From Promicromonospora sp. AC04 (lineage in GTDB: Bacteria; Actinomycetota; Actinomycetes; Actinomycetales; Cellulomonadaceae): a DNA stretch of 64,000 nucleotides. Positions 45,871 to 54,463 of this stretch are shown in pieces; the first letter of the stretch is position 1; every line of letters begins with the position of its first letter. The notes under the pieces are model-generated. The model saw only the letters and a program-made list of their open reading frames with translations. It searched no databases and was not told the origin of the DNA. The translations under genes and the position numbers were made by a program. The stretch lies in assembly GCF_003058225.1 (NCBI RefSeq), contig NZ_QBUG01000009.1, forward strand, positions 62,001 through 126,000, in the 5' to 3' direction.

Positions 45871-46083
45871 TCACGCGGAGTGTGCTGAGGGGATCGTGAC
45901 CACCAGGCGTTGGGTCAGCTCGTTGAGATCTACCCGGATGAGACGGCCGACACGGTATCCAGTGATAGTGCCGTCTGCGATGCGGCGGCGCAGCGTCTTG
46001 GTGGACACGTGGAAGTGCGCAGCGGCCTCGGCGAGCGGGACTAGCTGGGCATGATGCGCTGAATCCAGGTTTGTGGGCTGCAT
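45871..46083 (-). CDS. Excisionase-like MerR/AlpA-type HTH protein
   Basis: A 70-residue protein with a winged HTH: VPLAEAAAHFHVSTKTLRRR then IADGTITGYRVGRLIRVDLN. This is the excisionase/AlpA pattern used for directional control of integrases or small DNA-binding roles. AGAGGAG lies before the ATG. It converges on the integrase gene across a shared terminator, an unusual but known arrangement for such modules. Confidence 0.8.
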   Translation of the reverse strand: MQPTNLDSAHHAQLVPLAEAAAHFHVSTKTLRRRIADGTITGYRVGRLIRVDLNELTQRLVVTIPSAHSA

Positions 46084-46166
46084 GATCGCTCCTCTGGTCG
46101 TTCCGGCTTCACGCCATAGGTGAGAAGCGGCCCCCGGAACTCAGCGGACCGATGGTTCGCGGGTAG

Positions 46167-46811
46167 TCAGCCCTCAAGCACCGGGATCGTCACAATGTCG
46201 CGCTGGGCGCACTCGCTACCCATCAACTCGGCGAGCCATCCGAGTCGGCGCAGTTCGCGTTCCGTTGTCGCTACCTCGTGCTCACCGAGGGCCGAGGTGA
46301 CGTGTTCGAGTGCGAGTCCAAACTCGGCGACTGCGAGGTACTCCCTGATCGCGTCGCGGTCGGGCGCCGGGATGTGTTCGCCTTGCACGCGCAGGATGCG
46401 TTGGATCTCGCGCTCCAGATAGGCGTAGTACTCGGGGCGCCACTCGTTGTCGCCGTCGCTCTCTTCGAAGAGCTCACGGGTCAACAGCATCGGGCTGGCC
46501 CAGCGAAGGAAGTAGGCGGTGACCGCGTTCGGGTCCGAGACGTCGGTCGCTAACCACTCACGGGCAACCAGCTTGGTCAGTGCGGCCGCCAGTTTCGGCG
46601 CGCTCAGTCGTGGGGCGTCATCGATGTCGGTGAGTTCTGCCCAGAGGATGTAAGCCGCATCCGCGTGTGTCGCGGTGGCGGGGACGCGGCGATACACGTC
46701 ACCCAACGTATCCATCCCGATGTCATAGGTATCGCACCCTGGCGCCAAGACTCGTACCGCCACGTCTGTCATGAGGGTGTTGAGCACGCTGTCCGGATCG
46801 AGTGAAGCCAC
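46167..46811 (-). CDS. Hypothetical protein, mainly helical
   Basis: A 214-residue acidic, mainly helical protein; not recognised. It has no signal peptide or membrane segment. The GTG at 46811 is leaderless (TAGCGT six bases upstream on the minus strand). It lies between the excisionase gene and a decayed repeat unit, so it belongs to the accessory island. A defence, immunity or regulatory role is possible but nothing in the sequence shows it. Confidence 0.65.
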   Translation of the reverse strand: MASLDPDSVLNTLMTDVAVRVLAPGCDTYDIGMDTLGDVYRRVPATATHADAAYILWAELTDIDDAPRLSAPKLAAALTKLVAREWLATDVSDPNAVTAYFLRWASPMLLTRELFEESDGDNEWRPEYYAYLEREIQRILRVQGEHIPAPDRDAIREYLAVAEFGLALEHVTSALGEHEVATTERELRRLGWLAELMGSECAQRDIVTIPVLEG

Positions 46812-46817
46812 GTCCCA

Positions 46818-46823
46818 ACGCTA
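46818..46823 (-). promoter_or_regulatory. -10 element of a leaderless transcript
   Basis: TAGCGT on the minus strand, six bases before the GTG at 46811. Confidence 0.55.
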
Positions 46824-46879
46824 TCCGCGATGTTGATGGTCCCTGACCTCAGTGCGGACGGGACGTCGTCGGCCTTGTG

Positions 46880-47039
46880 TTCGGCGATCGTCGGCAGCGC
46901 CGAGCCGCAGCGAGGAGCGTTTGTGATGCCAAGGACCGGGCGCGTCTTCTCTCCAAGCGGTCGTGGGCCGCAATTCGCTCGGTCCTATACGGTGAGCTCG
47001 ATGAGCGCGCATCGAGCTGCGCGTTTCCTGCCGGCTTAG
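46880..47039. pseudogene. Decayed copy of the divergent HEAT-gene/77-aa-gene promoter unit
   Basis: This stretch aligns with 53065-53200. Shared exactly are AAGCGGTCGTGGGCCG (46955-46970 and 53133-53148) and GTGAGCTCGATGAG (46992-47005 and 53170-53183), with the same 21-base distance between them. On the plus strand it keeps a TACGGT -10 and ATG at 47001, but the frame stops after MSAHRAARFLPA, against MSRRDARFTAGP in the intact copy. On the minus strand a segment matching the start of the HEAT gene (28 of 39 bases by hand count) has lost its start codon. Confidence 0.8.
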
Positions 47040-47100
47040 GTCCGAACGGTATCGGTCACCCTCGACACGACGGCCGAGGTGAGCCCTAGACTCCCGGCAC

Positions 47101-48084
47101 ATGGCTGACGTCGTTGAACTCGGGAAGACCACCTGCCCCTCGGGCCAACTCGTGCTGACCGACGGCGGCTACCTCAGCCAGTGGTCGGGTGACCGGCGTC
47201 CCGAGGACGTCCCGGCGCGGCCGGGTCCCGCCGTGGACATGGAGATCGGCGGACCCGATGCCAATGCCGCGGCACGGTCGTTCGATCGGCAGCCCGGGAC
47301 CAGGCTCTATGACATCCCGACCCACGGCGTCGAGGAGATCACTGATGCATTCGCCAAGCATTGCAAGAAGGCGGGGCTCGATGCCGACCTCCAGGTCTTG
47401 CCGCACCAGGTCCCGCATCGCGAGCGGGTTCGGCACGCGATCGCCAGCGGTGATCCCACCTTCCTGAACTTCGGAGTGCCGGTGATCTCCGTCGGCGGAA
47501 TCTCCACCAGCAGCGCGCTTCACGTGACCGCGACCGCCGGCGACTGGGGCTGGGCACAGACCCGCATCGTGCTCAGCGACGCACCGACCGCCCAGACCCG
47601 GGAGCTCGGCCAACTGCGCGTCGATCATGCCCGCCTCGTGATCGGCGACGCGGACGCCCTCAGCTCGTGGGTGCACGAGGACCCGATCGATGGCCTGGCC
47701 GACGTCGTGTTCTGGGGTCGGGACGAGGCGCAGCTCGCGGTCGAGCTCGACGCCCTGCGCCTGACCGGCCCGGGCGACGTCGGCTACGGCTGGGTGGACC
47801 TGCCGTTCCAGGACGCGCTGAACCGGGCGCTCGACCTGGAGTCGCGACGGCGATCGAGCGGGCAGCCGAGGTTCAATTTCGACTTCCGGCCGCATTCGCA
47901 CCACTGGCAGGTTATGGCCAAGGTCCGCGCGGACGAGCACGAGGTAGGCACGATCTCGGTCGGCGGCGCCGACATCATGATGGCGATGACATCGGTGGGC
48001 GACGGTGAGTTTCCCGTGCGCCTGGAACTCGACGCCGCCGGGACGCCCACAGCGATCGTGGTCGTGATCGACACTGAGTCGTAG
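47101..48084 (+). CDS. Conserved hypothetical protein
   Basis: A 327-residue soluble protein, family not identified. Striking segments that look like a conserved core are CPSGQLVLTDGGYLSQWSGD at the N-terminus, ADVVFWGRDE in the middle and FDFRPHSHHWQVMAKVRA near the C-terminus. The His-rich last motif could bind metal. ATG 47101 is eight bases after TAGACT, a nearly leaderless arrangement. It stands alone on the island between the decayed repeat and another unknown gene. Confidence 0.7.
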   Translation: MADVVELGKTTCPSGQLVLTDGGYLSQWSGDRRPEDVPARPGPAVDMEIGGPDANAAARSFDRQPGTRLYDIPTHGVEEITDAFAKHCKKAGLDADLQVLPHQVPHRERVRHAIASGDPTFLNFGVPVISVGGISTSSALHVTATAGDWGWAQTRIVLSDAPTAQTRELGQLRVDHARLVIGDADALSSWVHEDPIDGLADVVFWGRDEAQLAVELDALRLTGPGDVGYGWVDLPFQDALNRALDLESRRRSSGQPRFNFDFRPHSHHWQVMAKVRADEHEVGTISVGGADIMMAMTSVGDGEFPVRLELDAAGTPTAIVVVIDTES

Positions 48085-48181
48085 CACCCGACGCATCACT
48101 TAGCTCGAGCGAGTGCTGCCGCTGCTGGCTCCGAACAGGCGCTACGGCATCCAGACCCGGACTGACGTCACCCCCCGCTGT

Positions 48182-48187
48182 TACGCT
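48182..48187 (+). promoter_or_regulatory. -10 element of a leaderless transcript
   Basis: TACGCT, seven bases before the GTG at 48195. Confidence 0.55.
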
Positions 48188-48194
48188 CGGCGCC

Positions 48195-48758
48195 GTGCGG
48201 AGCGGAGAATGGTGGCGAGTGCACGGCCTGTATGTCGGAGGCCGCACGCGAGAAAACAGTCATCCGACGTTCGTTGCGGTCGCGCCTGAGTCGTTCTACG
48301 ACGGGACCGATGAGTTTGCGCCGTTCGGCAACGACCACGGCAGCGACATCCTGGGCGCGCTCGAGGACTGGTACACAACGGGTGGCCAGGATGATGGCGT
48401 GCCGCAGTTCCTGATCGACACGCTTGCTGGATACGGGTATTCGCCGTCGGCCCACCTCTGGTCTGCAGACTCCGACGCGGCTCGTGCTTGGGCCCGTGCC
48501 GCCGGTGACGATGACCATTTCGTTCAGTCGACGGCGCAGACGGCGGTCGGTGTCGCCGTCGGGCAGTTCAAGATCCGAGGGCATGTCACGTCCGCGGTGC
48601 GTCGTATCGGATGGCAGGCAGTCACGTTGCAGCGGACACTCCTCGAAGACGCGTCGACGCGTTATCCCCACTGGGCGCACGCCGACGCGGCGGCGGAGGG
48701 AATCGGCGACGTCGTGCGAGTGCTTTCTGTGGCGCCGTCAGCACCTGCACGGGCCTGA
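48195..48758 (+). CDS. Hypothetical protein
   Basis: A 187-residue acidic protein, not recognised. The N-terminal half (WWRVHGLYVGGRTRENSHPT) looks like beta structure and the rest helical. No export signal. The start is set by the leaderless promoter. It is one of several isolated single genes in this island. Confidence 0.6.
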   Translation: MRSGEWWRVHGLYVGGRTRENSHPTFVAVAPESFYDGTDEFAPFGNDHGSDILGALEDWYTTGGQDDGVPQFLIDTLAGYGYSPSAHLWSADSDAARAWARAAGDDDHFVQSTAQTAVGVAVGQFKIRGHVTSAVRRIGWQAVTLQRTLLEDASTRYPHWAHADAAAEGIGDVVRVLSVAPSAPARA

Positions 48759-48887
48759 CACGCGAGGCTCGCTGGCGGGATCCAGCAGCCCAACAGTCCG
48801 AGGCGGCCCGACTTTTTGCACGCCTCGGGCCGAAAGGTCGGGCGCCCAGACCTCGCTATATGGCACCCTCGGCGGGTGCCCCGGACG

Positions 48888-49664
48888 ATGCTGTTTCCTT
48901 CTCGCATGACGGCATCGGCGGACGCCGTCCGCACGGCCGCCGACGCGCGTGGCCTGACGACGGTGCAGCCCGCGGCGGTCCAACTCCCCGAAGACCTGGC
49001 GGCCGACCACCTCCATGCCGGCCCGACGTTTGCCGACACGGTCGCGCCGGCCTCAGGCATAGCGTGCCTCGAAGCACCGCCGACCTGGCTCGCGGACCTG
49101 CCGTACGACGTCGTCGGGCGAACTATCACCGCGATGCCCATCCGAGACGCCTGGGCCCTGCGTTACCCGGCGTTCGTCAAAGCCCCCAACGACAAGTCCT
49201 TGCGGGCCATGGTCTACACCGACGGCACCCGCCTGCCGGGCGCCGACGCCGTCGACCCGGACACGCTCATCCTGGTGGCCGAGATCGTCTCCTTCACCGC
49301 GGAGTTCCGTCTCCACGTCTTGGACGGGGTGATGCACGCCTCGAGCCAGTACGCCGCCCACGGCCGCTTGCATCTCGGGCCCTTGCCCGCCGAGGTCGTC
49401 CCCGCTGCCGCCGCGCTGATAGGCGAGGTGGTTGAGACGTTGCCGTCGGCGATCGTCGTGGATGTCGGGCTGCTCGACGACCGGCTCGTGGTGATCGAGG
49501 CCAACGCTGCATGGGCGTCAGGCATCTACGTGTCCGACGTCGACGCTGCGCTTGACGTCATCCTGCGCGCAGCCGCCCCCGCCGGTGACCTGTCGTCTCA
49601 CGACAGGGCATTTGTCCGGCCGGTTCCCACGCGGACCACCTCGATCGAAGAAGGGTTGCAGTGA
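48888..49664 (+). CDS. ATP-grasp domain protein (DUF4343-like)
   Basis: A 258-residue protein with ATP-grasp features: YPAFVKAPNDKSLRAMVY provides the ATP-binding Lys, LILVAEIVSFTAEFRLHVLD the hinge, and VVDVGLLDDRLVVIEANAAW the metal-binding Glu/Asn pair. This resembles the short ATP-grasp (DUF4343) proteins, presumed carboxylate-amine ligases with unknown substrates. ATG 48888 is chosen because the 24 upstream codons look non-coding. It overlaps a frameshifted gene at its 3' end by four bases, so the two were once coupled. Confidence 0.75.
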   Translation: MLFPSRMTASADAVRTAADARGLTTVQPAAVQLPEDLAADHLHAGPTFADTVAPASGIACLEAPPTWLADLPYDVVGRTITAMPIRDAWALRYPAFVKAPNDKSLRAMVYTDGTRLPGADAVDPDTLILVAEIVSFTAEFRLHVLDGVMHASSQYAAHGRLHLGPLPAEVVPAAAALIGEVVETLPSAIVVDVGLLDDRLVVIEANAAWASGIYVSDVDAALDVILRAAAPAGDLSSHDRAFVRPVPTRTTSIEEGLQ

Positions 49665-50073
49665 CGCCGGGATCGGCGGCGCTGTCCGTCGAAGTGGTCC
49701 TCGAGATCCACACCTCGGTCGATTTCAACCTGTGGCCGACGCAGGCATCCGGATGCGGTCCGTACCTCCGTGCGTCCGGAGAGATGCTTGAGGCCGAGGT
49801 TGGGGCGTCCTGCGGCTGCATGTCGACGACGAACGTCCCGAGGCCGGGCAGATCGTCACGTCTGAAGCAGAGATGCGCGAACGTATGGTCGATGTCGAGG
49901 GCGATCTGCGAGGCTTCCTCGACCGGCTAGCTGGCTGGGCCGACGAGTACGTCCCGGGACACCGCGCCGTGTTGGTCGCCCTGTTCAGGGCCGCGCTGTG
50001 GAGCCGCCCGTTTGGCGACGACGGTCGCTGCGCCTCGACGGCCTTTCTCAATGCGTGCAGCAGACGGCAGTGA
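49661..50073 (+). pseudogene. Frameshifted hypothetical gene coupled to the ATP-grasp gene
   Basis: A GTG overlapping the ATP-grasp stop opens a frame (TPGSAALSVEVVLEIHTSVD) that reads plausibly to about 49800. From about 49792 the adjacent frame becomes coding-like (GWGVLRLHVDDERPEAGQIV to FLDRLAGWADEYV and the stop at 50073) but is blocked upstream by a TGA at 49789. A single indel near 49785-49800 would join them into about 135 residues. It is either a pseudogene, a programmed shift or a sequence error. Confidence 0.6.
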
Positions 50074-50115
50074 CCGAGCACACCCAGGACGGGCCGCGGC
50101 GTGCATGGCCCCTGG

Positions 50116-50697
50116 TCAGCGAGGCAGTCGGCGGCGTAGCCGCGCCAACCCCGCCGACACGACGCCGCGGTTTTCGGCCGACTTGATCCAGCGGGGGAGC
50201 CGTGACGCGAGCGATCCGTTACCGCGTCCCTGCTCACGAAGGGTCGCGGAGACGTAGCGCTCCAGGAAATCGAGGTGCACTTCGTCCAGCGCCCACAGCA
50301 CGTTACCCGCGCACACGGTCTGAAGCCACAGGTCCAGGCCGTGGAAGCGAGGGGCGCCAGACTCGTGGTTTGACGTCTCATACCAGACCCTGTGCCGCGC
50401 AACCTTGCCGCATCCCAAGCACCGCACTGCGAGAGACCCAGTGCCCGCCGCCGCTGGTCGCGTCACCTTGATCCGGTGTCCGCACGCAGGACAGCGGCTC
50501 TGGACGACCACGTCGACGACGGCGCCGGGCACAAAGTTGGGTCCCTCACGTGCAAACCCGCAACCCGTGCAGGTCACCCGGTCCCGGGTCGCGACGGCCA
50601 TCGCGGCGCAGCGCGGGCAGGACACCAGGGCCCGGTGGGCACGCAGCCAGCGAAGAGGCTCCCCACGGTCGCTGAATCGGTATCCGTCTCTGGTCAT
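50116..50697 (-). CDS. Zinc-ribbon protein of unknown function
   Basis: A 193-residue protein with two CxxC...CxxC ribbons: SCPRCAAM with CTGCGF, and RCPACGHRI with CLGCGK. The C-terminal half, DLWLQTVCAGNVLWALDEVH then LDFLERYVSATLRE and LASRLPRWIKSAENR, I recall as a widespread uncharacterised type annotated TFIIB-like zinc ribbon protein. ATG 50697 is preferred over TTG 50718. It follows the 224-residue gene on the same strand after 203 bases, so co-transcription is possible. Confidence 0.7.
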   Translation of the reverse strand: MTRDGYRFSDRGEPLRWLRAHRALVSCPRCAAMAVATRDRVTCTGCGFAREGPNFVPGAVVDVVVQSRCPACGHRIKVTRPAAAGTGSLAVRCLGCGKVARHRVWYETSNHESGAPRFHGLDLWLQTVCAGNVLWALDEVHLDFLERYVSATLREQGRGNGSLASRLPRWIKSAENRGVVSAGLARLRRRLPR

Positions 50698-50899
50698 GGT
50701 CTCAGGAGTGTTGGCCAAGGTCCAGACTCCGATCGGAGTGGTTCGCCGAACCTTCGTGAGACGGTTGGTCGGCTGTACCGGACGTGGTCGGCGGCACCGG
50801 GTGTTGTGGACGCGTCATGAGCGTGAGCGGTCTGAATCTGCCCAACGCACATCACCTTCCACGGCCGGAGGGGACTGCCCCAGGCCGTCCACAATGGAT

Positions 50900-51574
50900 T
50901 CATCGGTGGGTCTCGCAGTAGGTGATGTGAAGCCTGGTAGGCGGATTGCGGCGGTCGTTCTCCCAAGTCCGTCCGATGTTGATCTCAGCGCAGCAGTGGG
51001 CGTCGGGCGTTCGGGCAATGTGAGCCGGGCAGTCCTCGGCAAGTTCCCGCACCTGGTTGGAAGCCAGCTCGAACGCGGGGCGACTCCCGATCACGAACAG
51101 CGTGTCCGCAGCCGTCTCCCACAACAGGTGGTTGCGGAACCCGTGGTGCCATCGGCGTTCATGATCTGACCGGGTGATCTCCGGGAATGGCTGCGCAGGC
51201 AGCCGCACCGTGTGCGGAGTCCATGAGGTGGCGCGGCCGCGAAGTTCTTTCCACTGCTTCACCGGGAACTGCATGCTGTGGTGCATCAGCACGAGGTCGG
51301 AGGGCTGCCCTTCGATCCAGGACCCGCACTCGCCTGTGGCTTGGCGCAGTGGGAGGTGGATCAGACTGCTCGGGGAGCGAGCGGCGAGCCACCAGGCGCA
51401 TGCGATCTCGAACGCGGAAGCTTTGTCTACGACGAGCTGTGCGGCTCCGCGCCCGGCGCCGTCGTACAGCGGGGCGTGAGCTTTCGGGGAGGCCGGCCGA
51501 AGCACGCGGTACGACTGGCCGCCCAGCGTGACGGTGTTGACGAGGGTGCGCCATTTCTGTTCAGCGAGTTTCAT
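50900..51574 (-). CDS. Hypothetical protein coupled to the HEAT-like protein
   Basis: A 224-residue soluble protein with no family I recognise. Notable stretches are QLVVDKASAFEIACAWWLAA, SDLVLMHHSMQFPVKQW and a His/Arg-rich RSDHERRWHHGFRNHLLW. Its ATG overlaps the stop of the upstream HEAT-like gene by four bases (ATGA), so the two are translated together and probably act together. Confidence 0.7.
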   Translation of the reverse strand: MKLAEQKWRTLVNTVTLGGQSYRVLRPASPKAHAPLYDGAGRGAAQLVVDKASAFEIACAWWLAARSPSSLIHLPLRQATGECGSWIEGQPSDLVLMHHSMQFPVKQWKELRGRATSWTPHTVRLPAQPFPEITRSDHERRWHHGFRNHLLWETAADTLFVIGSRPAFELASNQVRELAEDCPAHIARTPDAHCCAEINIGRTWENDRRNPPTRLHITYCETHR

Positions 51575-53100
51575 GCCTCGCCCCGCAGCCCGGCTGCGAA
51601 CGCGACGCGACTCGTGCGCCACGTCTCGGGCCACACCTGCGGGAGCAGGGTGATGAGCTGATCTCGCTGTAGCTCGGTGGGCTGAGCGAACTGCGGAAGT
51701 GTCATGTTGCGGCCGAGCGCGGCGAGAACGGGGTCGTGGTCGAGCAGGATCGCCAGGTCCGCGATCGTCTGGTCCCAACCGCTGCGGTTGCGCTTGAGCC
51801 ACCATGCCCGACATCGAAGGTCCGGGTCCGGAGACGACGCCAGCGGGAGCAGGTCGGCGTCCGACCACGCGGCAGGTATTTCGAGGAGGACCTCGGACGC
51901 GAGCCGCGCGACACGGTTGGTGCCGGTCTGCAGCGTCTCGAACAACAGCGGGGTGTCGGCAGGGGCCACGCGGCCGGTGAGCAGGCGAAGGCCTGCCTTC
52001 TTCAGCGGCGGCTCGGTGCTGCGGACCAGGTCGAGCGCCACCTCGCGGTCCACGGCGCCGCCGGCCTCGACCAGACCACGGTAGGCCCGCGCACGCACAG
52101 CCGCGGACCCCGAACCACGTGCGGCATCTTGATACACCGAAAGCGCGTTGCGGCCCTGCTCCTCGCATCGCTGCCGTGCCCACAACCGGACCAGGACGCC
52201 AGGATCGACCAGCAGCCGCTCCACGTCTGCGGCATCGAGCAGGTCAGCAGTCAGCCGGACGAGGCCGAGCACACGACTCTCGGCCGACCTGTCGCTCAGG
52301 AGGGCTGAGGCCACGACGTCGGGGGCAGCCCGGTCGGCGATGGCATGCGCCAGCAGGCTCTGGACGATGCGGTCGTGCTCGCGCGGCAGCGCGGCGACGG
52401 CGTCGCTGACACTCAGCAGCTCATTGGTCAGGCTGTGCCGGAAGGCCATACGCCGGACCGCGGGTGTGGTCGAGCCGCGCAGGCGCGACCACAGTGCGGC
52501 TTCTCCGTGAACCCCAGCGAGTGCATGCAGGTACAGGGGCAGGACTTCGGCGCCTCGCGTGCGTCCTTCGATGAGGTACAGGACGGGCACGATCTGGTCC
52601 GCTCGGGTTAGTGATGTCCTGCGGAGCACAGCCCTGGTGGCTGCGTCTCGAACGGGCCAGACATGATCAGTGAGGCGGACGGCGAGCATGCGGTCGGCCA
52701 ACGGGGCATCGGTCCGCGTGAGGATGCCGACGGCAGCTTCCCGGACTCGACCGTTGCCGTGCATGCTCGCGAGGGCAGCGCCAAGGTGGCCGGACGTGCA
52801 GAGTGTTCCGCCCTCCCAGAAGCTGGCCGTTCTGAGTGCGTCGCGGTGCCGCCAGAACCGTGCCGTTCGGTCGATCCGAAGCAGTTCACGCGCCGACGCG
52901 AGCAGCAGCCAGTCCTCGATCTCCGCAAGCGGGCCTGGGGCACGTGAGAGCACGGCAGCGGCGCCGTCTGAGAGACGGTCGGCGATCTCGGCGGTAGCTA
53001 GCACGCCGCACATGATGTCAACGACCAAGAGCGGCGGACGACCGAATAACCACCAGCGAACGTCGGCTGGGCAATCCCACAGCAAGGAGCCTTCGCGCAT
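51571..53100 (-). CDS. HEAT-repeat-like protein
   Basis: A 509-residue all-helical protein with many Ala/Leu/Arg-rich helical pairs, such as RLTDHVWPVRDAATRAVLRR and SAAVRARAYRGLVEAGGAVD, typical of HEAT/ARM solenoids that scaffold other proteins. No catalytic motif seen. ATG 53100 has no good ribosome-binding site, but the decayed copy at 46.9 kb starts homology at the same point, which supports this as the true 5' end. It is divergent from the 77-residue gene and coupled to the 224-residue gene. Confidence 0.75.
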   Translation of the reverse strand: MREGSLLWDCPADVRWWLFGRPPLLVVDIMCGVLATAEIADRLSDGAAAVLSRAPGPLAEIEDWLLLASARELLRIDRTARFWRHRDALRTASFWEGGTLCTSGHLGAALASMHGNGRVREAAVGILTRTDAPLADRMLAVRLTDHVWPVRDAATRAVLRRTSLTRADQIVPVLYLIEGRTRGAEVLPLYLHALAGVHGEAALWSRLRGSTTPAVRRMAFRHSLTNELLSVSDAVAALPREHDRIVQSLLAHAIADRAAPDVVASALLSDRSAESRVLGLVRLTADLLDAADVERLLVDPGVLVRLWARQRCEEQGRNALSVYQDAARGSGSAAVRARAYRGLVEAGGAVDREVALDLVRSTEPPLKKAGLRLLTGRVAPADTPLLFETLQTGTNRVARLASEVLLEIPAAWSDADLLPLASSPDPDLRCRAWWLKRNRSGWDQTIADLAILLDHDPVLAALGRNMTLPQFAQPTELQRDQLITLLPQVWPETWRTSRVAFAAGLRGEA

Positions 53101-53165
53101 GTTGAGGAGGACGGCGGGGCAGTCTCCTCTCGAAGCGGTCGTGGGCCGTAGCCCGGCCGATTCCC

Positions 53166-53171
53166 TACAGT
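53166..53171 (+). promoter_or_regulatory. -10 element of a leaderless transcript
   Basis: TACAGT, seven bases before the ATG at 53179; the same spacing is kept in the decayed copy at 46988-46993 (TACGGT). Confidence 0.6.
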
Positions 53172-53178
53172 GAGCTCG

Positions 53179-53412
53179 ATGAGTCGACGAGACGCACGCT
53201 TCACCGCTGGTCCGTACACGGGCAACTTCCTCGTTGTCGAAGCGAACGAGAGCGGCTCGATCACCGCGCTCGTTTGCGAAGGACAGCCTGGCTCCCTGAC
53301 CACGATTGGTGACTGGTGGTTCGCTGACATGAGTGAGTGCGAGGTCGGCGTGACTGAGGATGGCTGGGACGTTGAATGGCTCCCTTCGGGGAGCCTCGGG
53401 ACACTGCAGTGA
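53179..53412 (+). CDS. Small beta-rich hypothetical protein
   Basis: A 77-residue protein (MSRRDARFTAGPYTGN...) of predicted beta strands with Trp-rich GDWWFADMSECEVG; not recognised. ATG 53179 is leaderless; a GTG three codons upstream is an alternative. It is divergent from the HEAT-like gene with 78 bases between starts. A truncated homologue of its promoter and first dozen codons lies at 46.99 kb. Confidence 0.65.
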   Translation: MSRRDARFTAGPYTGNFLVVEANESGSITALVCEGQPGSLTTIGDWWFADMSECEVGVTEDGWDVEWLPSGSLGTLQ

Positions 53413-53460
53413 CACGGGCTGCCCTGCTGCCACGCCGGGCACGTTGAAGGGGACCATCCG

Positions 53461-53874
53461 GTGAAGCGCATCTACCGCCAGCCGACTCCTCTCGGTCGGC
53501 ATGACCTTGAGCGGGCACGAGCGGAGCGTGACGTGCCAGTCATCTGCGAAGCGGCGATCGCACTCGCTCTGACCGAGCCGGACCGGCACTGGATGGAACG
53601 TCAACTCGTCGAGTTGATGCGGGATGCAGACGGCTCGGTCCGCTCGATTGCGGCTCTGGCCGTCGGACATCTTGCTCGCGTGCACGGGCAGATTGATCTT
53701 GAGCTGGTCATGCCTGTCTTGCAGGACCTTGTCGAAGACAGCGAGGCTTGCGGCAATGCCGCGAACGCTCTCGACGACATCAGCACGTTCGTTCACTACG
53801 GCAATGCGGACGATGGGATCATGCGTGTCGTGGATGCGACGGATGTGGGCGATGAGTACGCCGACCTGGGCTGA
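53461..53874 (+). CDS. Small HEAT-like repeat protein
   Basis: A 137-residue helical protein resembling two or three HEAT repeats: VICEAAIALALTEPDRHWME and SVRSIAALAVGHLARVHGQI. The GTG start has GAAGGGGA eight bases upstream. It begins 48 bases after the 77-residue gene and is probably co-transcribed with it. Short HEAT proteins of this kind often occur as immunity or adaptor proteins; here that is only a possibility. Confidence 0.7.
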   Translation: MKRIYRQPTPLGRHDLERARAERDVPVICEAAIALALTEPDRHWMERQLVELMRDADGSVRSIAALAVGHLARVHGQIDLELVMPVLQDLVEDSEACGNAANALDDISTFVHYGNADDGIMRVVDATDVGDEYADLG

Positions 53875-53968
53875 AGCACCTGGGCTTCGCGGCTCACTTC
53901 CGGGATGCCATCGGAGCGTCTGACGTGCGCCCGACCTTGATCCTGCTGTCGGGAAGGACGGGGACTGT

Positions 53969-54463
53969 TCACGCTTGCTGCTGGGCGCGAACGCCTTCAC
54001 GGTCCGGGCCGGTCGCCAGGTTCGTCGACCGTGCGGTGGTGCGGGGCCAGGTCCAGGCGTACCGCAGGATGAGGGCGAGAACGATCAATTCCAGCACGAC
54101 GCCAAGGCCGTAGAAGTACAGCCAGAACCCGCCCGCCACATTGAATACCGTGACGGGGACGTAGAGCGCGGCCACGACGAGGTTCGCGATGCGGGTCACG
54201 CGGGCGGGCAGCGTCATCGACAGCACGACCATGAAGATCGGGATGGCCATGAGGGTCAGCGCCGTGGTCGAAAAGGTCTGGGAGAGGTCGAACTCGAAGA
54301 CCCGGCCGTCGAGGATGTCTTCGACGATGCCGGGCGTGAAGAAGCCGAGAATGTCCACGTAGGCGTACAGGAACATGAAGCTTGTCCACGCTGCGGCGAG
54401 CTTGGCTCTCACCGGGATCCGCTGGTCTTCCAGTGTGGTGGTGGGCTGACGTGCGCTCATCAT
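53969..54463 (-). CDS. DUF6326-type membrane protein
   Basis: A 164-residue protein with four hydrophobic segments and the conserved start DQRIPVRAKLAAAWTSFMFL then YAYVDILGFFTPGIVEDIL, which I associate with the DUF6326 family. Function unknown. Two ATGs in a row (54463, 54460). It is divergent from a two-component system, 159 bases away, and could be its target. Confidence 0.75.
   Translation of the reverse strand: MMSARQPTTTLEDQRIPVRAKLAAAWTSFMFLYAYVDILGFFTPGIVEDILDGRVFEFDLSQTFSTTALTLMAIPIFMVVLSMTLPARVTRIANLVVAALYVPVTVFNVAGGFWLYFYGLGVVLELIVLALILRYAWTWPRTTARSTNLATGPDREGVRAQQQA

Noticed and set aside
46821-47132. 103-codon minus-strand frame rich in Arg and His
   Set aside because: It overlaps the decayed promoter unit and the start of the 47101 gene; composition is that of a shadow frame.
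53101-54000. Extension of the HEAT-like protein by 300 residues upstream
   Set aside because: That part is antisense to two plus-strand genes with good starts and protein-like composition, and the homology with the decayed copy begins at the ATG at 53100.
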